64,000 nucleotides of DNA, taken from positions 5,332,001 through 5,396,000 of the forward strand of contig NZ_CP036426.1 in the NCBI RefSeq assembly GCF_007752535.1. Reading direction: 5' to 3'. Source of the stretch: Tautonia plasticadhaerens. Lineage in GTDB: Bacteria > Planctomycetota > Planctomycetia > Isosphaerales > Isosphaeraceae. The translations under genes and the position numbers were made by a program. The stretch's first letter is position 1. Each line of letters starts with the position of its first letter. Under the pieces are notes generated by a model. That model was given only the letters and a program-made list of their open reading frames with translations, did no database searches and was not told where the DNA came from. This document shows, in pieces, positions 8,625 to 20,398 of this stretch.

Positions 8625-9077
8625 ATGGGCCCGCCACATGCCGATCCCGGGGCCGCTCCCCCGCCGCCCGGCTCGACGATCCTGGTCGAGTCGGACATGG
8701 GCGGCGGGGTGGTCGTCGTCCGGTTCCTGGTCGACTCGATCTGGACCCCGTCGGTCGTCGATCGGTTCGGTGGCGACCTCCGAGGGCTGGCCGATCGGCT
8801 CGAGCGTCGGGCGGGGGTCGTCCTGGACTTCACCGGCGTCGAGGCGATCGTCAGCACCGGGCTCGGCTGGGTCATCCGCTTCTTCAAGTGGGTGCGGGTC
8901 GAACGCGGGGGCGACGTCGTCTTCTGCGGGCTCGGCCCCTGGCTCTCGGAAGTCTTCCGGCTCCCCGGGCCGGCGCCCTGGGTCATCTATCCGGGCCGTG
9001 ATGAAGCGGTCGCCGCCCTCCGGACCTCCTCGGCCGCCCGCCCGGCCCCCCCCGGGGGGCGAACTTCGGCCCCCTGA
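8625..9077 (+). CDS. Second, divergent STAS-domain protein
   Basis: A 150-residue protein whose residues ~25-130 fit a STAS fold, with VVLDFTGVEAIVSTGLGWVI covering the switch loop (the Ser/Thr of IVSTGLG is at the phosphorylation position). The first ~20 and last ~20 residues are low-complexity Pro/Gly-rich. GGAAGG precedes ATG 8625. It probably works with the adjacent canonical STAS protein, perhaps binding the same or a related kinase. It is less conserved than the first, so the family call is somewhat less certain. Confidence 0.75.
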   Translation: MGPPHADPGAAPPPPGSTILVESDMGGGVVVVRFLVDSIWTPSVVDRFGGDLRGLADRLERRAGVVLDFTGVEAIVSTGLGWVIRFFKWVRVERGGDVVFCGLGPWLSEVFRLPGPAPWVIYPGRDEAVAALRTSSAARPAPPGGRTSAP

Positions 9078-9142
9078 CCGGCCCGGCCTCCCAGGGACTC
9101 GGGACGACCCCCAGACTCGGAACGGATTCGGAGCGGACCGCC

Positions 9143-11791
<2,649 letters not shown>

Positions 11792-11800
11792 TTCGAATGA

Positions 11801-12040
11801 TCAGCGGCCGATGACCGTCGAGGGCAGGAAGCCGCCGTGGGCGCCGGGACGGCCGTCGGCCGCCTTGATCGGCGGCAGGTTGCCCTCCAGGTGGCTCTCG
11901 ATCATGGCGATGAGCCCCCGGAGGTCGGGCCGGGCCCCCTGGTGTCCGATCGTCCGGTCGCCGCCGAGTTGGGCGAGCATCGCTCGGGCGACTCGGCGAA
12001 TCTGTTCCTCGGGACTGATCACGGAATTCACGGGACTCAC
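11801..12040 (-). CDS. Small protein of unknown function
   Basis: A 79-residue protein, convergent with mutS. It begins with a mostly helical segment (SPEEQIRRVARAMLAQLGG) and ends in a Gly/Pro-rich tail. Third-position G/C is high, supporting coding. Three in-frame GTG codons (12040, 12031, 12022) can start it; an AAGG motif is best spaced for the second. I do not recognise the family. Confidence 0.55.
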   Translation of the reverse strand: MSPVNSVISPEEQIRRVARAMLAQLGGDRTIGHQGARPDLRGLIAMIESHLEGNLPPIKAADGRPGAHGGFLPSTVIGR

Positions 12041-12224
12041 CCTTGTGAAGGAGGGATGAACTCCCCGATGGTAGCCGCGCCGTCGAGCGTCCGCCAGGCG
12101 AAATTCTCGACAGCGGGGCCTCCGGGACGGGCTTGATCGGATTGGACGGGATGTCCCGACCCGGCCCGTCTCCCCCCGAACCGGGATCCCCGCCCCCCGC
12201 CCCCGGGAGCGCTTGGGGCCCGGA

Positions 12225-13622
12225 TCACTCCCGATGCGGCCCGTCGCCCTCGGTGTCCCGGGCCAGTCGGCGTTCCTCCTCGAGCTGGCGGTAGAACGGG
12301 TCGGCCGTCCCCCGTGCGTTCTCGCGGAGGACGGCCGCGGTCGAGTCGTCTCGATAGCGGCCCGGGGCCCGATCGGCGAGGACCCGGTTGTAGAGCAAGG
12401 TCACCGAGGCCTTGGGCCGCGAGCCCCGATGCTGCTCGATCGAACGCATCACCTCGACCAGCGGACGCCCCTGCACCACGAACTGGTAGATCCCCCACCA
12501 GGCTGGCGTGCGATCCATGCAGCCGTGACAGTGCACCAGCACCGGCCAGGCGTCCGGGTCGGTCGCCAGCCGGAGCGTCTCGTCGAGGAACGCCTCGGCC
12601 TCGATTGCCGAGGCGGGGCTCCGGACATAGTGGATGCCGTGGGATTCGGCGAAGGCGAGTTCGTCGTCCAGGTGCGGGCTCCGCAGGCCGGGCAGGTCTT
12701 CCTGGAAGAGGTTGATGATCGTCTTGAACCGGTGCCGATCGTGGGCGACTTCCAGTCCCTTGCCGTGGGGCATGGCGCTGATGTAAATCCGCCCCGGCTC
12801 GATCTCCCGGAGCCGCTCCAGAGGCCGGTGATACCAGACCACCTCCAGGCCCGTCGCGATGAACACGGCCGTCATCCCGGCCACCGCCAGGCCGGAGGCG
12901 ACCCGCACCGCCCTCCGGCTCGACATCGGCGGCAGGCTCCGGAGCATCGCCGCCAGGAACAGCCAGGCCCCGCCGATGAAGGCCCATCGCGGCCAGTAGC
13001 CCCCCGGCCCGACCGCCGGCCAGCCCGCGACCCTCAACGCGACCAGCACCGCCGAGGCCCCGAGCAGCGAGAGCACTCCCGCCCGCCTCCCCCGGAGGAT
13101 CAGCAGCGGGACCGCCCGGCGGAGCCGGGCGATCGGCGCCGCGACCATCCCCAGCACGACCGCCGCCGCCGCCCCGAGGCCGATCCTCAGGCCCATCGGC
13201 GCCTCCGAGTCGGCGACGACCCGCCAGCCGAGCCCGTGCCAGCCGTCGAAGGTCGGCCAGGGATTAGCGGCATACCAGAACCCGGCGATCTCCAGCCCCA
13301 GGGCCGAGATCCACAGCACTCCCGCCTTCCCCGACGCTTTCCGCCGGACGACCCCGTAGCCGGCCACCGCGAGGCTCGCGGCGCAGAGGTACAGGCCGAC
13401 CCGGTCGAGGGTGTCCCCCGGCTCGGCCAGTCGGTAGGCCGCCGGCGGGGCGGGGCTGAACGTCGGACGGGCGACCCCGGGGAACTCGCCGTCCGGGCCG
13501 CCCGGGAAGGCGACCGCGTGCCAGATCGCCGGCACCAGGGCGACGGCCAGCACGGTCCAGGGCCAGCGGTCCCGGAGGGATCGGGCCGGGCCGGGTGACT
13601 CGGGTGCGTTGCTCGGTGGCAT
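12225..13622 (-). CDS. Multi-pass membrane protein with C-terminal CX5R protein/lipid phosphatase domain
   Basis: A 465-residue protein. Residues 20-260 contain about seven hydrophobic segments. The remainder is a soluble dual-specificity/tyrosine phosphatase-like domain, with the P-loop HCHGCMDR at 364-371 (nucleophile C365, R371) preceded by VLV, and a likely general-acid Asp in the segment 309-321. The start ATG 13622 is chosen for a GGAGG 7 bases upstream; a longer in-frame form is Arg-rich. Such domains dephosphorylate Tyr/Ser/Thr, inositol phosphates or phospholipids. Anchoring in the membrane suggests a lipid, lipid-linked or membrane-protein substrate (inference). It lies just downstream of an acyltransferase-3 gene on the same strand. 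Confidence 0.75.
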   Translation of the reverse strand: MPPSNAPESPGPARSLRDRWPWTVLAVALVPAIWHAVAFPGGPDGEFPGVARPTFSPAPPAAYRLAEPGDTLDRVGLYLCAASLAVAGYGVVRRKASGKAGVLWISALGLEIAGFWYAANPWPTFDGWHGLGWRVVADSEAPMGLRIGLGAAAAVVLGMVAAPIARLRRAVPLLILRGRRAGVLSLLGASAVLVALRVAGWPAVGPGGYWPRWAFIGGAWLFLAAMLRSLPPMSSRRAVRVASGLAVAGMTAVFIATGLEVVWYHRPLERLREIEPGRIYISAMPHGKGLEVAHDRHRFKTIINLFQEDLPGLRSPHLDDELAFAESHGIHYVRSPASAIEAEAFLDETLRLATDPDAWPVLVHCHGCMDRTPAWWGIYQFVVQGRPLVEVMRSIEQHRGSRPKASVTLLYNRVLADRAPGRYRDDSTAAVLRENARGTADPFYRQLEEERRLARDTEGDGPHRE

Positions 13623-13737
13623 CGGCAATCCTCCGTGATCCTTCGGGCGCGAGGCGGCCCCGCCCTCCGTCCCGTCGGCGGGTGCCCGCTGTTGTACGAC
13701 GGCGGGCCGATCGGGCAAAGGCCAATCCCCCCGCCGA

Positions 13738-14955
13738 TCACCCCCCGCCGGGTCTCGCGCCGGATTCGCCGGCCAGCGGGTGCCCGGCCCCGGCCGTCGG
13801 CCTCGACGGCCCGACGATCGGCGGGTTGAGGAAGTGCCGCTCCACGAGTTGGAAGAAGCCGCAACTGATCAACACCGCCAGGGTGGACACCAGGGGCACC
13901 GTGACCAGCGCCCTCGGCCAGAAGTCGGTGATCCCCAGCTCATGCATCCCGAACGTGCCGACCGTCGTCACCGGCAGGTGGTAGAGGTAGACGCTGTAGC
14001 TCCGACGGCCCAGGAAGGTCATGGGTCGCATCCACGACCGGGAGCAGATCCAGGCGTCCCGGTCCTTCAGCCCGATCAGCAGCAAGCCGAACAGCGCGGT
14101 CGTCCCGGTCGAATAGGCGACCGGCTGGTTCGGGATCCGGGCCGAGAAACCGACGACGGCCATGCCGACCAGCGCCGCTTCCACCGCCCGGTCCTTCCAG
14201 GGTTCCGACGGGACGTTCAGCCTCCAGTAGACCGCCAGCCCCACCGCGAACTGATGCCAGAGGTCGACGAACGTCCCCTCCAGGTACCGGATCATCCCCA
14301 CGTCCGCCGCCGCCACCCGGACCAGCACGATCGCCAGGGTCAGCCAGCCCATCGCCGAGAACAGTCGCTTCGAGGCGACGATCAACAGCAAGAAGCAGAG
14401 GAAGTAGAATTGCTCCTCGAAGCAGAGCGACCACGCCACCCGGGTGAAGATCTTCGCCGGGCCCCCGCCCACGAGGTGCCGCCACGTCTCGGTGAGCGTG
14501 ACGTTGCCGGCCCACTGCGGCGCCGTCAGATCCTGGGGCAGGATCAGCTCCAGCCCGAAGGGGGAGTGGCAGCACAACAGCCGCTCCAGCCCCAGCCGTT
14601 GCAGGCCGATCGTCACCAGCAGGAACCACGCCAGCGCCGCCCAGTAGGGCGGGTAGATCCGCCAGACCCTCCTCGCCACGAACCGAGCGGGGGATGACCC
14701 CCGCCTCCGGGTCGCGTCGACGCTGGCCGCGATGCAGTAACCGCTGATGACGAAGAACAGGGGCACGCCGAGGTCGAGCCTGCGGAGGACGAGGTTCAGC
14801 CAACGGCCGACCTCCTCGAACGCCCCCGGCTCCGGCGTCTCACCCGCCAGAAGGGCGAAGCCGGCGTGATGCAGCACCACCATCAGGCACGCCACCCCTC
14901 GGAAGGCGTCGAGCAGGGCGTATCTCGGGTTCCGGATCAGCGGGGGCAATTCCAT
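13738..14955 (-). CDS. Acyltransferase 3 (OafA/YrhL) family membrane protein
   Basis: A 405-residue integral membrane protein with about ten hydrophobic segments. It starts with the typical NPRYALLDAFRGVACLMVVL segment, carries the essential His in VLHHAGFAL, and has the RRVWRIYPPYWAAL motif of family members. These enzymes transfer acetyl or other acyl groups onto cell-surface sugars or lipids. The gene lies 115 bases upstream of the membrane phosphatase and may be cotranscribed with it. No strong ribosome binding site is seen before ATG 14955. The acceptor cannot be told from the sequence. Confidence 0.9.
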   Translation of the reverse strand: MELPPLIRNPRYALLDAFRGVACLMVVLHHAGFALLAGETPEPGAFEEVGRWLNLVLRRLDLGVPLFFVISGYCIAASVDATRRRGSSPARFVARRVWRIYPPYWAALAWFLLVTIGLQRLGLERLLCCHSPFGLELILPQDLTAPQWAGNVTLTETWRHLVGGGPAKIFTRVAWSLCFEEQFYFLCFLLLIVASKRLFSAMGWLTLAIVLVRVAAADVGMIRYLEGTFVDLWHQFAVGLAVYWRLNVPSEPWKDRAVEAALVGMAVVGFSARIPNQPVAYSTGTTALFGLLLIGLKDRDAWICSRSWMRPMTFLGRRSYSVYLYHLPVTTVGTFGMHELGITDFWPRALVTVPLVSTLAVLISCGFFQLVERHFLNPPIVGPSRPTAGAGHPLAGESGARPGGG

Positions 14956-15074
14956 CGGTCGGGTCGATCGCGTTCGGCCTTCGGGAGGGATCGGACCGCC
15001 CCTATCCTAACGTCGATGACCCGCCGATGCCGCGGCCCGAGGGCGGCGGCATCGGCGTCGGGGCCCGCCGGGGC

Positions 15075-17303
15075 TCAGCCGGAGTCCCCGCCGCCGTTGC
15101 CGCCCTCATCGTAGTCGCCGCGGCGTCGGCCGCCCTCGTCCTCGTCGGGCCTGGCGCCGACCTGCTCCTCGGCGGCCTCGCTGCGATCGGGGTCCTCGGG
15201 GGGAGGATTCTTCGGCTCCGCGGAGGCCTCCGAGAACCCGAGCCAGTACCAGACCGGCACCAGGCCGAGCCCCACGACGATGCAGAGGCCGATCCACGCC
15301 CCCGAATAAGGGAACCACGTCGGCGGCGGGCTGCCGCAGATCAAGGACCCGACGCCGACGAGCATCGAGAAGATCGACAGCGCCGATGCGATCACGGCGC
15401 CGATTCCCCGGTAGAGCCGGTGCCGGTCGGCGATGGGGTCGCCGCCGTTGGCCTCGGCGACCGGCCCCCAGAAGCCGGGGGGGCGGGTCCTTCGGTAGAA
15501 CTCGCCGAGGCTCTCGTCGCTCTCCGGCCCCATCGCCAGTGCCGTCCCGATGCCGATGCCCGAGGCGAGCACGGCCATGGTCAGCATCCGCACCGCCTCG
15601 ATCCAGGCCTGGAGGTCCGGGTCGTCCGACCGGACCAGCAGGAGCAGCGGGGCCGTCAGGGCGAGCGAGGCGATCGTCGCGGCGATCTCCCCCCAGGCAT
15701 TGACCCGCCACCAGAGCCAGCGCAAAACCAGCAGCGGGCCGATCCCCGCACCCAGGAGCAGGCTCGCCTGCCAGGCGTCCCGGATCGAGGGGAGCTGGCT
15801 CATGATCGCCAGCGAGATGACCAGGATGGCCACGTTCGACCCCCGGGCGACCCAGACCAGTTCCCTCGGGCCGGGATCCCGCTTGAACAGGTGGCGACTG
15901 AGGAACCGCTTGTAGATGTCGTTGGTCCAGTAGGACGCGCCCCAGTTCAAGTGCGTGTCGACCGTCGAGGCCAGGGCCGCCAGCATCCCGGTCAGCATCA
16001 GTCCCAGCAGGCCCGGGGGCAGCAGGGCCTTGAACCCCTCGACATAGGCGAATTCACGGTCTTCCTTGATCCGCTGCCGGGCGAAGTCCTGCTCCCCCTC
16101 GTCGGGGGCCTGCGAGGCGGCCTCCTTGGGCTCCTGGACGGGGCGGGGCTCGACGTCCTCCTCATCCGCTCCGGGGACCTGTCGGGCCTCGGCGGCGACC
16201 TCGTTCCCGCCTCCGGGCTCGGGGCCGACGTCGGTGGGGATCAGCAGCAGCAGGCCCAGGCCGATCGGCAGCCAGAGCAGGCTCCGGACGAAGATCTGGA
16301 CGGTCGTCAGCGTCAAGGCCGCGAATCGGGCGTCGCGGGGGGATCGGCAGGCCATCGCCCGCTGGGCGAGGTAGCCGGTGCCGTCGGCGTTGATCTGGAA
16401 GAACCACTGCGTCGCATAGACGACGAGCAGGGCGAGGCTCGCCTCCCTCGCCCGGCTCGGCGTGAAGGCGAGGATCTCGGTCGCCGAGATCCCCCCGGGG
16501 CCGTTGCCGCCGCCGAACTTCTCCTGGATCCCCTGCTGAAGGGCGCCGAACCCGCCGACCTCCCGCACCACCATGAAGGCGAACGCCCCGGTCGCCACCA
16601 GGGCCAGGCCGAGTTGCACGGCGTCGGTCGCCACCACGCTCCGCAGCCCGCCCGTGGCCGAGTAGCCGAGCGTCACCAGCAGGATCGCCAGGATCGACAG
16701 GAGGTTGTTCGCCGACAAGACGTACAGGTCCGGGTCTCCCGGGACCCGGGTGCTCAGGTCCAGCCCGAGCCACTCGACGAGCGAGGCGACCGGGTCGAAC
16801 AGCAGCGCGGGCAGCCACTCGTTCCAGGTCAGGAACGGCTCGGCGATCCGGGTCGAGGCCAGCAACACCATCGCCAGCACGGTGCAATTGAAGATGGTGC
16901 CGAAGTAGATCGCCTTGAACCCCCGGAGCGCCGCGGCCGGCTTCCTGCCGTAGCGCAGCTCGGTCAGCTCGGCGTCGGTGATCACCCCGGCGCGCTGCCA
17001 GCTGCCGGCCAGGATGAACCCGAGCACGAGGAAGGCGACGCCGTAGATCCAGAGCCGCCAGACGGCGAAGATCCCCGAGACCGCGATCATCCCCGCCACC
17101 AGCAGCGGCGTGTCGGCGGCGAACTGCGTGGCCGCCATGCTCAGGCCCGCCTTCCAGCCCGGCAGGGTCCGCCCGGCGAGGAAATACTCCTCCACGTTCT
17201 TCGACGCCACGTCCTTGGACTTGATCCCGTTGCGGATCGCATAGACGATGAACGCGATGATGATCAGGTAATCGATCCAGTGGACGGCACCCTGCCCCTG
17301 CAT
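15075..17303 (-). CDS. Sodium:solute symporter (SSF family)
   Basis: A 742-residue transporter with about 13 membrane segments, starting WIDYLIIIAFIVYAIRNG, with the SSF-typical EEYFLAGRTLPGWKAGLSMA segment near residues 35-55 and TGGLRSVVATDAVQ further on. The substrate is not identifiable. It has a long charged insertion of about 60 residues rich in Glu/Pro/Asp between membrane segments, and a hydrophilic C-terminal tail ending in a Gly/Asp-rich stretch. I set the start at ATG 17303. The open frame continues upstream only because it is antisense to the next gene. Confidence 0.9.
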   Translation of the reverse strand: MQGQGAVHWIDYLIIIAFIVYAIRNGIKSKDVASKNVEEYFLAGRTLPGWKAGLSMAATQFAADTPLLVAGMIAVSGIFAVWRLWIYGVAFLVLGFILAGSWQRAGVITDAELTELRYGRKPAAALRGFKAIYFGTIFNCTVLAMVLLASTRIAEPFLTWNEWLPALLFDPVASLVEWLGLDLSTRVPGDPDLYVLSANNLLSILAILLVTLGYSATGGLRSVVATDAVQLGLALVATGAFAFMVVREVGGFGALQQGIQEKFGGGNGPGGISATEILAFTPSRAREASLALLVVYATQWFFQINADGTGYLAQRAMACRSPRDARFAALTLTTVQIFVRSLLWLPIGLGLLLLIPTDVGPEPGGGNEVAAEARQVPGADEEDVEPRPVQEPKEAASQAPDEGEQDFARQRIKEDREFAYVEGFKALLPPGLLGLMLTGMLAALASTVDTHLNWGASYWTNDIYKRFLSRHLFKRDPGPRELVWVARGSNVAILVISLAIMSQLPSIRDAWQASLLLGAGIGPLLVLRWLWWRVNAWGEIAATIASLALTAPLLLLVRSDDPDLQAWIEAVRMLTMAVLASGIGIGTALAMGPESDESLGEFYRRTRPPGFWGPVAEANGGDPIADRHRLYRGIGAVIASALSIFSMLVGVGSLICGSPPPTWFPYSGAWIGLCIVVGLGLVPVWYWLGFSEASAEPKNPPPEDPDRSEAAEEQVGARPDEDEGGRRRGDYDEGGNGGGDSG

Positions 17304-17639
17304 GACGATCGGCTCCGGACGAGTCTCAGCCTCGGGATCGACCGGGCCGCCGGGCGGCGGCCGTCGCATCGACCCGCAACAGACCGGATCGCACCGAGGG
17401 CTCACGGGGTGGGACGAAATCCCAGGGCGGCCCCGGCCCGTGGGCCGTCCCGAAGGGCGTGGCCCTCCGCTCACCCGCGGCCTTGCGCCTCGCAGCAATC
17501 CGGACGATTCCGTATCCGGTATCGAGCAAACGAGATGCCGCCTCATCGGCACGAGCCTTGCGACCACGAACCGCATCGGCGTCGGCCCCGCCGGGCCGGC
17601 CGGACGATCGCCCGATCCCATCCACGAAGGAGCATCGCG
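17304..17639. other. Divergent intergenic region, no gene seen
   Basis: These 336 bases separate the symporter gene from a plus-strand unknown gene. They presumably hold both promoters. No clear promoter hexamers or repeats stand out. Confidence 0.4.
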
Positions 17640-18086
17640 ATGCGCAATCCCGAAGCACACATCACCAAGATCCGGGGCTTCGCCTGGTATGCCTTCCGCG
17701 ACCCGACCACCTCGACCGGCCCGGCCGGCGAGCACCCGTTCGGCGCCGAGGGGTCCGAGGAGGGCTCCCCCGAGCTGACCCCGGTCGAACTGCCGGAGAA
17801 CGTCGAGGCCGCCTGGCGGACGACGATCACGATGGACGGCCTGTCGAACCAGAGCCCCGGCACCGCCTTCCTCGTCCTCACGAAGACCCGGGACCAGCCC
17901 GAGCTGAACGCCGGATGGGACGTCGAGCCCGCCGTCCTCCGGAACGACTTCCAGCTGGAGCAGAAGGGGGATCGCTGGGTCCACCTCTCCCGGGTCATCA
18001 CCGCCCCGGCCGGCGGCAAGTCGCTCGGCGAGTACGAGTTCGAGGTTGACCGGAACATGCAGGGCTCCGGCCGGGACCGTGGCTGA
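17640..18086 (+). CDS. Conserved-looking protein of unknown function
   Basis: A 148-residue soluble protein with no signal peptide or membrane segment. AAGGAG lies 7 bases upstream of ATG 17640. The composition is normal for a folded protein (several Trp, Tyr and Phe), with an acidic low-complexity loop at residues 25-55. The remainder alternates polar/hydrophobic, suggesting a beta-rich fold. I do not recognise the family. It converges on fhcD and is separated from it by a hairpin. Confidence 0.75.
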   Translation: MRNPEAHITKIRGFAWYAFRDPTTSTGPAGEHPFGAEGSEEGSPELTPVELPENVEAAWRTTITMDGLSNQSPGTAFLVLTKTRDQPELNAGWDVEPAVLRNDFQLEQKGDRWVHLSRVITAPAGGKSLGEYEFEVDRNMQGSGRDRG

Positions 18087-18109
18087 TCCCGAGCCGTTCC
18101 TCGCCCCGT

Positions 18110-18132
18110 CCCCTCCCCCGAACCGGGAGGGG
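18110..18132. terminator. 8-bp hairpin between convergent genes
   Basis: Arms 18110-18117 and 18125-18132 (CCCCTCCC and GGGAGGGG) with a 7-base loop lie between the unknown gene and fhcD. Confidence 0.5.
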
Positions 18133-18137
18133 CCGGG

Positions 18138-19082
18138 CTAGGATCCCCTCCCGAGCAGATCCCGGAGCCGGATGTGGAACGGCCCGAGCTTGCCGCCGTA
18201 GTTCCCCGCCGTGATCTCGACGACCCCCGGCCTCGCCCCCGCCCGGAGCCCCGCGAGCGTCGCCCGCTCGACCGATTCGAGTGTGAGTCCGTCGATCACA
18301 ATTTCATACGCACATCGGACCTCGTCCGGCAGGTGCGAGGTCACCAGGCCCCGGAGCATCGGCGAGTACGCCTCGTTCGAGCTGGCGACGAGCCCCTTGT
18401 ACTTGCTCCCCACCTTCGAGCCCGACCGCGCGATCCCCCCCGGGAACGGCAGGATGACGCCCGGCACGGCCCGCATCGCGTCGACGGCCGCCTCGGTCGC
18501 CTCCAGGACCGTCCTCGGATCGACGCCGAGGAGGATGATGTTGCCCCCCGCCACGCCGGTCGTCGTGCCGAAGGATTCCTCGCAGGTGAACTCGCCGTCC
18601 ATGACCGGCACCCTCCAGAAGCGGCGATCGCCCAGCTTCTTGCTGACCTGCCAGCCGTCGCCGAAGTAGCGAAGCTTGCCGCCGATGACGATCGACTCCC
18701 CCCCGGGGTCGATCGGCAGGCCGTTGTAGCAGGCGGAGGTCGGGCAGGTCATCACGCACTGGCCGACTCGCTTGACGAGGGCCTGCTCCAACGCCTCCCG
18801 GCTGAAGGCGAAGGCGAGCACCGCCACGCCGGGCCTGCCGTCGGGCGTCTCGTCGGGGGGGAGCATCCGCTCGATCCCCGCCTCGGCGTCGCAGCCGATC
18901 ACGCTGGAGGCGTACCCGGTCATCGTCCGCCCGGCGACCTCGGCCCATCGGGGGGAATCGGCCGTGATGACCAGCCGGGCCCCGGTCATCGGGAATGCCT
19001 CGGCGAACGAGTCGTCGATGGCGACGCCGTCGAGCTGCATCGGGGGCTCCGGGGTGTCACGCACGGTCTGGTCCGATCCCAT
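18138..19082 (-). CDS. fhcD: Formylmethanofuran:tetrahydromethanopterin formyltransferase (Ftr/FhcD)
   Basis: A 314-residue cytosolic enzyme that moves a formyl group between a methanofuran-type carrier and tetrahydromethanopterin. In bacteria it is subunit D of the formyltransferase/hydrolase (Fhc) complex of formaldehyde oxidation. Family features include the segments MTGARLVITADSPRW and CPTSACYNGL, a Gly-rich GVAGGNIILLGVD segment, and a C-terminal GNYGGKLGPFHIRLRDLL. ATG 19082 overlaps the fhcB stop by one base and has GGAG 5 bases away, so translation is probably coupled. The length matches the family. fhcA and fhcC are not found in the window. Confidence 0.94.
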   Translation of the reverse strand: MGSDQTVRDTPEPPMQLDGVAIDDSFAEAFPMTGARLVITADSPRWAEVAGRTMTGYASSVIGCDAEAGIERMLPPDETPDGRPGVAVLAFAFSREALEQALVKRVGQCVMTCPTSACYNGLPIDPGGESIVIGGKLRYFGDGWQVSKKLGDRRFWRVPVMDGEFTCEESFGTTTGVAGGNIILLGVDPRTVLEATEAAVDAMRAVPGVILPFPGGIARSGSKVGSKYKGLVASSNEAYSPMLRGLVTSHLPDEVRCAYEIVIDGLTLESVERATLAGLRAGARPGVVEITAGNYGGKLGPFHIRLRDLLGRGS

Positions 19083-20398
19083 CACGTCTCCAAACGATCG
19101 AGGATCGCCGACAGCACCGCGCGGTCGATCGGCCGGGACGGGTCGAGGGCCGGGCGGAGCGGCAGCGAGACCTCGTCGGAGCGGACGACCGTCCCGCCGC
19201 CGTCGATGCCCGGCATGGCGCAGGCGATGGAGACGCCGTCGGGGACCGGGTCGGCGGTCGCGCCGGGAGAAATCCGGATGGCCGGGACGGAGCCCGAGAG
19301 ACTCCGCGGGGATCCCACGCCCTCCAGGTCCAGCACCACGTCGACCTCACCCCGATCGAGCCGGGCCTGACCCTCGGCGTCGAGCGGCCGGTATCGGGGA
19401 GCGCCGTCGGACAGGTCGACGGCCAGCGGGGCCCCGAGCCTCCCCGTCAGGACGGCCTCGGCCCCGGCCGGGTTGCCGGGCCCGGCCAGGGGGAGGGCGA
19501 CGCATCGGGTCGTCCGGTTGAGGTCATCGACCAACCGCATCAGCGCCTCGATCGCATCGAGCCCCCCGGCCCCGAGCCCCTCGGCGAAGGCGATGACCCC
19601 GTATCGGGCGCCCCGCAACCGTTCGGCCCAGTCCCCGAGTTCCTCCGCCGGGACTCCGCAGGAACGCCCCACCCGGGCCGGATCGACCGGCATGCCGAGG
19701 ACCATCGCCCGGAGGGCCCGGAACGCCTCGGCGTGCCGCTCGGGGGGGATCGCGATCGCCGAGTCGGCACGCCCCCGGGACGCCGAGTCGCCCCGGTCGA
19801 CGACGAGGACGGTCCTCCCCGATCGGCCTCCGGGGACGAAGCGCCCCGGGGGCTCGATCAGCCGATCCCAGAGGCGTCCACCCGGGATCCAGGGTTGGAG
19901 ATCCCAGAGGATGATCACGTCCGCCCGACTCTTCACCTCGCCGAACGAGGCGAACGCCCCGCCAGCGCGCTGGATCGCCTCGACCCGGGGCCGGGCCGAG
20001 GCCGAGTGCGCCGGGTCGATCACCGCACCGACCCGGTCGGCCAGCTCGACCGCGACGGCCTGGGCCTCGACCGTCGTCCCGGACAGCCCGCCGACCATCG
20101 GCGCCTTCGAGGCGGCCAGCAGGGCGGCCGCCCGGTCGATCGCCTGTTCCAGCGTCGCCGGCCGCCCGTCGATGGTCGCCGGCGGCCGGTCGGCGTGCCG
20201 GTGATCGTCCAGGAACCAGGCCCGGCCCCGGGGGCAGGCGCGTTCGGCCTCGACGATCCGGTCGCCCCGGACGGTCAGCGTGATGTCGTCGCAGAGCAGG
20301 CCGCAGGCCAGGCAGGTCGCGTCGTCCACCCGCCCCCGCACGGGAGGCTCTCCCGATTCGGGAGCGAGATCGGGGGCGGGCTCGGTGGGTTGGGTCAT
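19082..20398 (-). CDS. fhcB: Formyltransferase/hydrolase complex subunit B (FwdB/FhcB-like)
   Basis: A 438-residue homologue of formylmethanofuran dehydrogenase subunit B, a molybdopterin-oxidoreductase-fold protein. The N-terminus keeps four cysteines, C29, C32, C36 and C55 (CLACGLLC then ACPRG), in the spacing of a 4Fe-4S site. At about residues 127-137, where archaeal enzymes carry the Cys or Sec that binds Mo/W, the sequence is DPAHSASARP with no Cys. Bacterial FhcB is not thought to oxidise formylmethanofuran itself but to scaffold the complex (established knowledge). It is directly upstream of fhcD and translationally coupled to it. Confidence 0.9.
   Translation of the reverse strand: MTQPTEPAPDLAPESGEPPVRGRVDDATCLACGLLCDDITLTVRGDRIVEAERACPRGRAWFLDDHRHADRPPATIDGRPATLEQAIDRAAALLAASKAPMVGGLSGTTVEAQAVAVELADRVGAVIDPAHSASARPRVEAIQRAGGAFASFGEVKSRADVIILWDLQPWIPGGRLWDRLIEPPGRFVPGGRSGRTVLVVDRGDSASRGRADSAIAIPPERHAEAFRALRAMVLGMPVDPARVGRSCGVPAEELGDWAERLRGARYGVIAFAEGLGAGGLDAIEALMRLVDDLNRTTRCVALPLAGPGNPAGAEAVLTGRLGAPLAVDLSDGAPRYRPLDAEGQARLDRGEVDVVLDLEGVGSPRSLSGSVPAIRISPGATADPVPDGVSIACAMPGIDGGGTVVRSDEVSLPLRPALDPSRPIDRAVLSAILDRLET

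Noticed and set aside
12037-12227. 63-codon frame between the phosphatase stop and the small unknown gene, with GTGA overlaps at both ends
   Set aside because: The two overlaps are suggestive, but the first two thirds are Gly/Arg/Ser-rich, no ribosome binding site is convincing, and no family is recognised.
17304-17984. In-frame upstream extension of the sodium symporter
   Set aside because: It is antisense to the plus-strand unknown gene, and membrane homology begins at ATG 17303.
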